This document shows, piece by piece, positions 57,396-64,000 of a stretch of 64,000 nucleotides of DNA; within the stretch, counting starts at the first letter, position 1; each line of letters opens with the position of its first letter. The notes beneath the pieces were generated by a model, which had not been told where the DNA came from, searched no databases, and saw only the letters and a program-made list of their open reading frames with translations. Source of the stretch: Paracandidimonas soli (GTDB lineage Bacteria; Pseudomonadota; Gammaproteobacteria; Burkholderiales; Burkholderiaceae_B); NCBI RefSeq assembly GCF_004342005.1, contig NZ_SMBX01000005.1, forward strand, positions 186,001-250,000, written 5' to 3'. Both the position numbers and the translations under genes were made by a program.

Positions 57396-57489
57396 CACGC
57401 GCTGGATGCGAATAGATGGCCGGCATGACCCGCTTCAGCGCAGCGGGCCTGTGCTCCTGGGGTTCGCCGCGCTGCGTGAACGTGGGCAT
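57396..57489 (-). pseudogene. 5' remnant of a small gene cut by repeat copy D
   Basis: On minus, a strong ribosome site AAAAGGAG is followed six bases later by an ATG at 57489 and about 31 codons (MPTFTQRGEPQEHRPAALKR...) before the frame enters repeat copy D. The frame runs on through the repeat and 60 bases into the antisense of the DUF2218 gene, which is not credible coding. I cannot name the product. It is 28 bases downstream of the oxidoreductase-like gene and would have been co-transcribed with it. Confidence 0.45.
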
Positions 57490-57517
57490 GTGAGGCTCCT
57501 TTTAAGGTTAACAGGTC

Positions 57518-57733
57518 CTAGGTTTTGTCTGTGGGATCGGCATCCCGCCGGGGAGGCGCCGCGGCGCCCGCGCGCCGCTTCTCCCAGGCCGACAGCGCGG
57601 CACGGTATTCACGCAGTGCGTCGGCGTACAAGTCGTGCACGCAGGGATCGCACCCGCTTTCGCAGCATTCATTCGGCCCTGGAGGCTCCGGCGGTACCGG
57701 CCGAGGGCCGTCAGGCATATCGGTTTCTGCCAT
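57518..57733 (-). CDS. oxidoreductase-like domain protein (Cys-rich, small)
   Basis: A 71-residue protein with the Oxidored-like signature: P-rich N-terminus (RPVPPEPPGP), then NECCESGCDPCVHDLYADAL with four conserved cysteines in C-C-x2-G-C-x2-C, and a helical Y-rich part. Function is unknown. It is divergent from the sigma-4/DUF4880 gene, and a Fur-box-like site lies in the shared upstream region. Confidence 0.85.
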   Translation of the reverse strand: MAETDMPDGPRPVPPEPPGPNECCESGCDPCVHDLYADALREYRAALSAWEKRRAGAAAPPRRDADPTDKT

Positions 57734-57784
57734 TGTTTCCTCGCAACATCAAAAACTTGCTTTTTCACGCTATCAATATAAAAT

Positions 57785-57803
57785 AGGAATCGTTCTCATT
57801 ATA
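57785..57803. promoter_or_regulatory. Fur-box-like site
   Basis: On the minus strand TATAATGAGAACGATTCCT matches 12 of 19 bases of the Fur consensus, with a continuous ATAATGA half. A plausible promoter for the plus-strand gene (TTGCTT at about 57757 and TAAAAT at about 57779) abuts it. It could control both divergent genes. Confidence 0.6.
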
Positions 57804-57876
57804 TTTTCCTATGGCGGCGCCATGCCGCCGGCAGTCGAAAGCGAATCGCGCTTCCTGGATTTCGGAGCCTTCTGTC

Positions 57877-58350
57877 ATGCAATTCCTGTCGAGGTTGTTC
57901 CGTAGCGGACCACCGCCGCAACTGGCGCAGGCGCTGTTGCTGCAGCAGCGCGAAGGCATGCGCAGGCGCGAGATCGCCTCGCATTTCGGCGTTTCCGACG
58001 CGGCGGTCGGCAAGGGCGTCGAGCAAGCCATGCTGGGCTGCATCCGGCGCTGCCGCTACGATGATAGCCTGGTGCTGGATAAATGCTGCCCCGGAAATTG
58101 CCCCTACGCCAGGCAGCAGATCGACGACAGCCTCAGCCAGGCCAGCGCCTGGTTCGCCCGGCTGACACGGGACGATGCCAGTGAGCATGACCAGCAGCGC
58201 TGGCGCTCCTGGCTGGATCAGGCGGATATCCGGCGCAGGGCGTGGGCACGTGTCGAGATCGTCTGCATGCGCCTGCGCGCCATGAACCACGAGGACATCG
58301 CCGCGGAATTCGGCGCGGTTTTCAGCAAGCACGGCGCACAGGGGGCTTGA
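57877..58350 (+). CDS. sigma-70 region-4-like/DUF4880 (FecR N-terminal) fusion
   Basis: A 157-residue protein. The first half (LAQALLLQQREGMRRREIASHFGVSDAAVGKGVEQAMLGCIRRC, key motif a helix-turn-helix) resembles ECF sigma-factor region 4. The second half (QASAWFARLTRDDASEHDQQRWRSWL, then RRRAWARVE) matches the cytoplasmic DUF4880 domain of FecR anti-sigma regulators. Sigma region 2 and the periplasmic FecR part are missing. With a Fur-like box upstream it is probably an iron-linked regulator or a decayed fecI-fecR pair. An in-frame ATG at 57811 is a less likely start. Confidence 0.75.
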   Translation: MQFLSRLFRSGPPPQLAQALLLQQREGMRRREIASHFGVSDAAVGKGVEQAMLGCIRRCRYDDSLVLDKCCPGNCPYARQQIDDSLSQASAWFARLTRDDASEHDQQRWRSWLDQADIRRRAWARVEIVCMRLRAMNHEDIAAEFGAVFSKHGAQGA

Positions 58351-58362
58351 GTCCGGCCCGGC

Positions 58363-59040
58363 TCAGGCGTTTGCCGGCAGGCCGAACTCGGAATAATGAT
58401 CGAAGGCCAGCAGGCGCGGGAAGCGTGCTGCCGCTTGCGCTCCGTAGCCGGGCCGGTGCAGAGCGAAGCCCACCTGGCTGCGCTGCGCGCATTCCGCATC
58501 CGCCTGCGTATCGCCAAAGAAAACGGCCTCATCGCGCGACACTCCCATTCGTTCCAGCGTCCTGAGCAGAGGGACCGCCGACGGCTTGGGCTCCTCATAA
58601 GTATCGCAGCCCGTGATGGCCTGGAAACAATCGAGGACGTCCAGCAGTGCCAGGACTTCGCGTGCCGTGTTTTCCCGCTTGTTGGTGCAGATCGCCAGCT
58701 TCTGCCCTCTGTCGGCGCATGACCGCAGGAACTCTCGCGCGCCGGGATACAGTACCGACGTGGCATGGCCGAACCGCGCGTAATGATCGTAGAACAGCGC
58801 GCGCGTGGCCTGCATGTCTTCGGGCGGCGGATGTCCCAGGTCGCGGAAGACATCGCCGATGATGGTGTCGGCAGTGCTGTGCAGGTTGGGCATGATGTAG
58901 CCCTGCGGCAGGGGCGGGAGCCCCAGGGCCGTCATTGTCATGCTCATGGCGGTCGTGATGTCTGCGGCGCTGTCGACCAGCGTGCCGTCAAGATCGAAGA
59001 CGAGGGAAGCGAAACGGGAAATACTGTGTGCCTTTGACAT
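58363..59040 (-). CDS. gph: phosphoglycolate phosphatase (HAD family)
   Basis: A 225-residue HAD hydrolase with motif I FDLDGTLVDSAAD, motif II ICTNK, motif III Lys in EEPKPSA and motif IV FFGDTQADAECA. It matches the Gph/phosphoglycolate phosphatase group that clears 2-phosphoglycolate from DNA repair. ATG 59040 (M-S-K-A-H-S) is chosen; ATG 59073 would add 11 residues. Confidence 0.87.
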   Translation of the reverse strand: MSKAHSISRFASLVFDLDGTLVDSAADITTAMSMTMTALGLPPLPQGYIMPNLHSTADTIIGDVFRDLGHPPPEDMQATRALFYDHYARFGHATSVLYPGAREFLRSCADRGQKLAICTNKRENTAREVLALLDVLDCFQAITGCDTYEEPKPSAVPLLRTLERMGVSRDEAVFFGDTQADAECAQRSQVGFALHRPGYGAQAAARFPRLLAFDHYSEFGLPANA

Positions 59041-59143
59041 GAGGAAGAGGGGATGCAAGGATGAGTCCGGCATTATCGCCCGGGAACGTGACAGCGGGGT
59101 TGCGGCGCGAACGATTGGCCGCCCGGTTTTCCATCCACTCCGT

Positions 59144-59190
59144 ATTTGCCCTGATCTTTACCGGACAGGCCCGCATTTGCCTCGATCTTT
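59144..59190 (+). promoter_or_regulatory. pair of 16-bp direct repeats upstream of the Bug gene
   Basis: ATTTGCCCTGATCTTT (59144-59159) and ATTTGCCTCGATCTTT (59175-59190) agree at 14 of 16 positions and are 31 bases apart, about three helical turns. They lie about 150 bases upstream of the Bug start in a gap of 299 bases with no gene, so they may bind an activator or repressor. Confidence 0.5.
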
Positions 59191-59339
59191 GACCTTACTT
59201 TGCTATGTGGAATTTATCGTTTGCTGTTATGCTTCCCTCCGCAGATGTCTGATGCGCCCGACCGGGGCGCCTCAAGCATGTATGACGTGGGTTCTGCGCC
59301 GACCGCGCAAGCCCCCACATAATCTTCGGAGATAAAAAC

Positions 59340-60329
59340 ATGTCGATTATTCGAAAGAACTTTGCTGTACTGACGATGGCTGCAGGTATTGCGACTGCAT
59401 TGGGCACGACAGCCGCGCAGGCTGCCGACTATCCCAGCCAGCCCATCCGCGTGATCGTGCCGTTTGCGCCGGGCGGCTCCACTGACATCGTGGCCCGCAT
59501 CGTCACGCAGCGCATGGCGCAGGAACTGGGCCAGACCCTGGTCGTGGAAAACAAGGGCGGCGCAGGCGGGGCCATCGGTGCGGCCGAAGCAGCGCGCGCC
59601 AAGCCGGACGGCTACACCCTGTCGATCGCCACAGTATCCACCATGGCGGTCAACTCGGCCTGCCGACCCAACGATCTGCCATACGATCCGCTGAAGGATT
59701 TCGTCCCGGTCACCAACTTCGCCAACGTTCCCAACGTCATCGAAGCCAATCCCAAGTTCCCCGCCAAGAACTTCAAGGAACTGGTCCAGATATTGAAGGA
59801 CAATCCGGGCAAGTACTCGCATGGCAGCTCGGGCACCTGCTCGATTCTTCACTTGTTCGGCGAAGCCTTCAAGCTGTCGACAGGCACCGATGCCATTCAC
59901 GTACCGTACAAGGGCTCGGGTCCCGCAGTCACTGATGCGGTGGGCGGCCAGATCGACCTGATGTTCGACAACCTGCCTTCTTCCATGGCTCAGATCCAGG
60001 CGGGCAATCTGCGCGCGCTGGCCATCGCATGGCCCGAGCGCCTGGCTGCGCTGCCGGACGTCCCCACGCTGGCGGAAGAGGGCTATCCCGAGCTGAACCA
60101 GCCCGCATGGTACGGCCTGCTGGCTCCCAAGGGCACGCCTGACGAAATCGTGAAGAAGCTGCGCGACGCCGCCGTGGTGGCGCTGAAGGATCCCGCCGTC
60201 ATCGAAACGCTGGAGAAGCAGGGCGCGGCTCCTTCGGGCAACACGCCGGAAGAGTTTGCCAAGGAAATCAAGGAGCAGTACGACTGGGCCAAGGACATCG
60301 TGGCCAAGCGCAAGATCACGCTGAACTGA
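59340..60329 (+). CDS. Bug/TctC-type periplasmic solute-binding protein
   Basis: A 329-residue exported binding protein with signal peptide ending in AAQA-A. Motifs are IVPFAPGGSTDIVARI, VVENKGGAGGAIGAAEAARAKPDGYTL (key residues Gly-Gly-Ala-Gly-Gly and Asp-Gly-Tyr), and YDPLKDFVPVT. Two cysteines (ACRPND and GTCSIL) could form a disulfide. It is a monocistronic gene with its own upstream region; no TTT permease is nearby. The carboxylate ligand is unknown. A hairpin follows the gene. Confidence 0.9.
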   Translation: MSIIRKNFAVLTMAAGIATALGTTAAQAADYPSQPIRVIVPFAPGGSTDIVARIVTQRMAQELGQTLVVENKGGAGGAIGAAEAARAKPDGYTLSIATVSTMAVNSACRPNDLPYDPLKDFVPVTNFANVPNVIEANPKFPAKNFKELVQILKDNPGKYSHGSSGTCSILHLFGEAFKLSTGTDAIHVPYKGSGPAVTDAVGGQIDLMFDNLPSSMAQIQAGNLRALAIAWPERLAALPDVPTLAEEGYPELNQPAWYGLLAPKGTPDEIVKKLRDAAVVALKDPAVIETLEKQGAAPSGNTPEEFAKEIKEQYDWAKDIVAKRKITLN

Positions 60330-60394
60330 TCGGATGAAGCGCGGAGCCGTCGTTGGACGGTACCGCGCCTTCCTCGCGCAATCGTATTCATCGA

Positions 60395-60427
60395 CGCCCC
60401 GGCCGGAGTCCGCCTCCGCCCGGGGCG
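60395..60427 (+). terminator. hairpin after the Bug gene
   Basis: An 8-bp stem CGCCCCGG/CCGGGGCG encloses an inner GGAG/CTCC pairing and is followed by CTGTCTTGT. The weak T-run makes termination plausible but not certain; it also separates the convergent dehydrogenase gene. Confidence 0.5.
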
Positions 60428-60457
60428 CTGTCTTGTGCGGGGCGCGGCTCGCCCTGG

Positions 60458-63400
60458 CTATGCGTGTTGCTGTGCGCCGGCGCGCATCCGCTCCAGCAGT
60501 ACCTGCAGTGGATGCCGCAGTGTGCGCTCCGACAGTCGCTTGACTTGGCTGCGGCAGGAATAGCCGGTGGCGAGGGCCTCGTCCTGTTCTTCCAGGGTTT
60601 CCACGTGCGCCTGCCAGGACTGGGAGTAGATGGTTCTCGAGGTTTCCAGATTGCGGGCCTCGTGGCCGTATGTGCCGGACATGCCGCAACAGCCCGTGGC
60701 CTGCACGCGCAGGCGCAGCCCGCAGCGCGCGAACACCCCTTCCCATTGCTTCGAGCTGTCCGGCGCATTGGTCTTTTCGGTGCAATGCGCAAGCAGGCGA
60801 TACGAGGGAGAGTCCGCAGCCGGCTGGCTGCCTTCCGGCAATGCCTGCAGCAGCCACTCGTGCGGCATCATGACCTGGGGAACCTGGCCGGCCCCGGAGA
60901 CCTTGAGATACTCCTGGCGGTAGGTCAGCGTCATGGCGGGATCCACGCCGACCAGGGGAATGCCTGCGCCGGCCAGACGGCGCAGCTGCGCCGCATTGCG
61001 GACGGCCGCCTTTTCGAAGGCGCGCATGAAGCCTTGCACGTGCAGCGGTTTGCCGTTCGGCAGCAGAGGCGCCATCCAGACCTGGAAGCCCAGGCGCGCC
61101 GCCAGCTCGATGAAGTCGGCCAGCAGCCCGGTTTCGAAGTAACGGGTAAAGCTGTCCTGCACAAGGACGATGCTGCGGGCTTTCTGCTCCGGCGACAGGC
61201 TTGCCAGGGCTTCGGCGGTGGCTGGGCGCACTCGCCATGCCTTCAGTGCGGGCGATAGGTCGGTCCGGTCTATCAGAGGGCTGTCGACCAGGCCGACGCG
61301 CGTCTGCAGCAGCTTGCGCACCCAGGGCTGATCCATGATGCCGTTGTAGAGGGCGGGCGCCTTGGCGAACCAGGGAATCGTGAACTCCAGCGAACCTATC
61401 ATGTAGTCGCGCAGGGGCCGCAGATAGCGCTGGTGGTAAAGCTGCAGGAAGCGCGAGCGGAATTCCGGCACGTTGACCTTGACGGGGCATTGTCCCGCAC
61501 AGGACTTGCAGGCCAGGCAGCCCGCCATGGCGTCATAGACCTCATGGGAAAAATCGGGATCCCCGCGCCGTGCGGCGCGGGAATTCTTCCAGCGCTGCCA
61601 CAGCGATTTGCTGAACGGCGTGTACTGCCCGGCAGCCTGCAATACGTCCACGCCGGCCTGGCCCTGCAGGCGCAGCCACTCGCGCATCAGCGAGGCGCGC
61701 CCCTTGGGCGAGTGGATGCGCTGACGCGTCGCCTTCCAGGAAGGACACATGGCGTCGTCGGGATCGAAGTTGTAGCAGGCGCCGTTGCCGTTGCAGTGCA
61801 TGGCGGCGCCGTAGCTTTGCCAGACACGCTCGTCGATCTGGCGATCATGCTCGCCGCGCGTGGGGACTTCGTCGATCCTGAGCAGCGCCGCCCGGCTGTT
61901 TTCCGGCGTGGCGATCTTGCCCGGATTGAACTGATTGTGCGGATCGAATGCGGCCTTCAACTGCTGCAGGAAGGGATACAGCTCGCCGAAGAACTTTGGC
62001 GAATATTCCGAGCGCACGCCTTTGCCGTGCTCGCCCCAGAGCAGGCCGCCGTACTTGTGCGTCAGCCCGGCCACGCCGTCGCTGATGGTGCGTATCAGGG
62101 CGGCCTGGGAGGGGTCTTTCATGTCCAGCGCGGGCCGCACGTGCAGCACGCCCGCATCCACGTGGCCGAACATGCCGTATTGCAACTGGTGGGAGTCGAG
62201 CAATGCGCGGAACTCGGCGATGAAGTCCGCCAAGTGCTCGGGCGGAACGGCGGTGTCTTCGACGAACGGCAGCGGGCGGGCCTCGCCTTCCACATTGCCC
62301 AGCAGGCCGACGGCGCGCTTGCGCATGTTGTATACGTTCTTGACCGCTGCCGAGCCCATGGCCAGCGTGTGGCCCAGGCGTTCCACCGTCGTATCCCGCT
62401 GCAAATGCTCGATGAAGCCGGCGACCTTGGCGTCGACCTCGTCCTTGTCGTCGCCGCTGAACTCGACCAGGTTGATGCCCAGTGTCTGGCGCGACGGGTC
62501 GCTGGGAAAGTATTCCGATACGCTGCTCCAGACAAAGTCGTTCATGGCCAGCAGCAGCACCCTGGAGTCCACGGTCTCGATCGACAGCGGCTGATGCGCG
62601 ACCAGCGCGCGCGCGTCGCGCAGCGCGTCCATGAAGGCCGCATAGCGCACGTTGACGAGCACCGAGTACTTCGGGATGGGCAGCACGTTGAGCCTGGCTT
62701 CGGCGACGAAGCCCAGCGAGCCTTCGGAGCCGCACAGCACGCTGTTCAGGTTGAAGCGGCCATCGGGTTCGCGCAGATGGGCGAGGTCGTAGCCCGTCAG
62801 GCAGCGGTTCAGCTTGGGAAACTTGGCGTCGATCAGGGCGGCCTGTTCGTCGATGATGCGCCGCGCCGTACGATGAACCTTGCCGATGCGGTCCTGGCGG
62901 GCACAGGCCTGTTCCAGCTCGTCTTCCGTCAGAGTACGAGATTGCAGGCGTTCGCCGCCTGGCAGGATGAAATCCAGCTCCAGCACGTGGTCGCGGGTCT
63001 TGCCATAGGTACAGCTGCCCTGGCCGCTGGCGTCGGTATTGATCATGCCGCCGATCGTGGCGCGATTGGATGTGGACAGCTCGGGCGCGAAGAACAGGCC
63101 GTGCGGTTTCAGCGCGGCGTTGAGCTGGTCCTTGACCACGCCCGCCTGCACGCGCACCCAGCGTTCTTCGGCATTGATTTCCAGGATGCGGTTCATGTGC
63201 CGCGAGAGATCCACGGAGATGCCGTCGGTCAGCGATTGCCCGTTGGTGCCGGTGCCGCCGCCGCGCGGCGCCAGCACGACGTCGCGGTATTCGGCTCGGG
63301 ACAACAGGGCCGCCAGTATCTGGAGGTCCTCGGCGTGCGTGGGGTATACGACGGCCTGGGGCTGGCGTTGGTAGATGGAGTTGTCGGTGGCGATGACGGT

Positions 63401-63538
63401 GCGGTTGGCGTGATCCGTACAGACTTCGCCCTTGAAGCCCGCGGCCTTCGCGGCATCGAGAAATGCGCGGTATGACTGCGCCAGGGGGCTGGCGGCATCC
63501 GGAAGAGGGACGATCTGCGTGGGTTTACGATGGCTCAT
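60458..63538 (-). CDS. FAD-linked D-2-hydroxyglutarate dehydrogenase, YdiJ-type
   Basis: A 1026-residue fused flavoenzyme. The N-terminal FAD-binding (PCMH) domain has VLAPRGGGTGTNGQS and NTDASGQGSCTYGKT, followed by the oxidase C-domain. The middle carries iron-sulfur motifs around ACYNFDPDDAMCPSW and CLACKSCAGQCPVK (C-x2-C-x2-C-x3-CP), and the C-terminal CCG domain has ATGCCGMSGTYGHEARN. The length equals E. coli YdiJ (about 1018), which oxidises D-2-hydroxyglutarate. It is divergent from the LysR gene at the window end, which may regulate it. Confidence 0.9.
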   Translation of the reverse strand: MSHRKPTQIVPLPDAASPLAQSYRAFLDAAKAAGFKGEVCTDHANRTVIATDNSIYQRQPQAVVYPTHAEDLQILAALLSRAEYRDVVLAPRGGGTGTNGQSLTDGISVDLSRHMNRILEINAEERWVRVQAGVVKDQLNAALKPHGLFFAPELSTSNRATIGGMINTDASGQGSCTYGKTRDHVLELDFILPGGERLQSRTLTEDELEQACARQDRIGKVHRTARRIIDEQAALIDAKFPKLNRCLTGYDLAHLREPDGRFNLNSVLCGSEGSLGFVAEARLNVLPIPKYSVLVNVRYAAFMDALRDARALVAHQPLSIETVDSRVLLLAMNDFVWSSVSEYFPSDPSRQTLGINLVEFSGDDKDEVDAKVAGFIEHLQRDTTVERLGHTLAMGSAAVKNVYNMRKRAVGLLGNVEGEARPLPFVEDTAVPPEHLADFIAEFRALLDSHQLQYGMFGHVDAGVLHVRPALDMKDPSQAALIRTISDGVAGLTHKYGGLLWGEHGKGVRSEYSPKFFGELYPFLQQLKAAFDPHNQFNPGKIATPENSRAALLRIDEVPTRGEHDRQIDERVWQSYGAAMHCNGNGACYNFDPDDAMCPSWKATRQRIHSPKGRASLMREWLRLQGQAGVDVLQAAGQYTPFSKSLWQRWKNSRAARRGDPDFSHEVYDAMAGCLACKSCAGQCPVKVNVPEFRSRFLQLYHQRYLRPLRDYMIGSLEFTIPWFAKAPALYNGIMDQPWVRKLLQTRVGLVDSPLIDRTDLSPALKAWRVRPATAEALASLSPEQKARSIVLVQDSFTRYFETGLLADFIELAARLGFQVWMAPLLPNGKPLHVQGFMRAFEKAAVRNAAQLRRLAGAGIPLVGVDPAMTLTYRQEYLKVSGAGQVPQVMMPHEWLLQALPEGSQPAADSPSYRLLAHCTEKTNAPDSSKQWEGVFARCGLRLRVQATGCCGMSGTYGHEARNLETSRTIYSQSWQAHVETLEEQDEALATGYSCRSQVKRLSERTLRHPLQVLLERMRAGAQQHA

Positions 63539-63670
63539 GAGTCAGGACTTCGCTGCCGAATCTTGTGTTTCCTGCATGATTTGTGTTGCAGGCATGGATT
63601 GGCTCAAGTATCTTCCAGTAAGCGCTGATTGACAAACGGAATTTTCTACCGGGAATGTTGCATAAAACTC

Positions 63671-64000
63671 ATGAATTATAGGCGTTTGACTCCTTCCATG
63701 TCCCTGCTGCTGATTTTCGAGTCGGCCGCCCGGCACGAGAGCTATGCCCGTGCGGCGGACGAGCTGTCGCTGAGCCAGAGCGCCATCAGCCGCCAGGTCC
63801 AGACGCTGGAGACACAACTGGGAATCCGTCTGTTCAGCAGGGAAGGGCGTTCGGTCAGGCTGACCGATGCGGGGAGGCGTTACTTCGACGATCTGAGCGA
63901 TGCGCTCGGCATGATCCGCAGCGCGACGCTGCAGGCCATGTCGCATCAGTCCGGCATCGGCGCGCTGCGGCTGGCCATTCTCCCGACGTTCGGGGCCAAG
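63671..64000 (+). CDS. LysR-family transcriptional regulator, N-terminal part (3' end outside window)
   Basis: The first 110 codons are present and open to the window edge. The winged-helix DNA-binding domain is clear: LLIFESAARHESYARAADEL, LSQSAISRQVQTLETQLGIRLFSRE, VRLTDAGRRYF. The start of the effector domain (LRLAILPTFGAK) follows. The style (FESAARHESYARAA) is like the GcvA subgroup. It is divergent from the YdiJ-type gene with 132 bases between, a usual place for a LysR regulator and its target. Confidence 0.88.
   Translation, partial: MNYRRLTPSMSLLLIFESAARHESYARAADELSLSQSAISRQVQTLETQLGIRLFSREGRSVRLTDAGRRYFDDLSDALGMIRSATLQAMSHQSGIGALRLAILPTFGAK

Noticed and set aside
59214-61490. 758-codon minus frame across the Bug gene and the YdiJ C-terminus
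   Set aside because: The Bug gene and the YdiJ-type gene explain the same DNA in other frames with full motifs.

Overview
The window is a GC-rich chromosome segment of a betaproteobacterium, most likely Alcaligenaceae (Bordetella/Achromobacter/Pusillimonas-like). The evidence is two Bug-type periplasmic binding proteins, a lysine/alanine-rich H1-like protein of the BpH1 type, the scpA-panC and aroQ-accB-accC-prmA gene orders, and the malic enzyme/phosphotransacetylase fusion. Genes are tightly packed with many 4-base stop/start overlaps. The window cuts a gene at each end: maeB on the left and a LysR regulator on the right.

Layout. 1-3.1 kb: maeB, a patatin-like phospholipase and a barstar-like gene. 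3.1-11.5 kb: housekeeping (mutM-rsmE on minus; TPR protein-lolB-ispE, tRNA-Gln, prs, rplY, pth, CPBP protease on plus). 11.6-17.7 kb: an esterase, DUF4377, an acyltransferase, DUF3460-scpA-panC, a solo LuxR-type regulator and a lipoprotein. 17.8-25.8 kb: a six-gene catabolic operon on minus with a divergent LacI-type regulator and two operator palindromes; it looks like an inserted sugar-acid module. 25.9-36.5 kb: coaE-zapD, then an MdtABC-type RND efflux operon with its outer-membrane channel. 36.5-43.3 kb: tlpA-like, aroQ, accB, accC, prmA, a zinc-ribbon protein, a PfkB kinase and a glycine-zipper lipoprotein. 43.3-54.2 kb: yggT, H1-like protein, lipoprotein, gltX, a Pat-type acetyltransferase, yqaE, carboxylesterase, yjgA, pmbA, a carboxymuconolactone decarboxylase-like protein and a cobalamin adenosyltransferase. 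54.3-58.4 kb: metal-related genes (CusF-like, ACR3-like, cytochrome b561, bacterioferritin, a Fur-box-linked sigma-region-4/DUF4880 protein). 58.4-64 kb: gph, a Bug protein, a YdiJ-type D-2-hydroxyglutarate dehydrogenase and a partial LysR gene.

The most unusual feature is a dispersed 127-bp element. There are three full copies (13396, 43134, 57269) and one 23-bp left-end fragment (36464). Each begins exactly at the TGA stop codon of a plus-strand gene, is predicted to fold into three hairpins, and ends in the same TGACTCAC. One stem shows compensatory changes between copies. It looks like a non-autonomous IS200/IS605-type (PATE-like) element or a structured RNA related to TnpB right-end RNAs, but no transposase lies in the window.

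Other points of interest are the LacI-controlled operon, whose aldolase-like and SDR members lack canonical catalytic residues, a CoaE with an altered P-loop, the sigma-4/DUF4880 fusion with its Fur box, and a pair of 16-bp direct repeats spaced 31 bp apart upstream of the second Bug gene. All calls come from reading the sequence; no database search was run.
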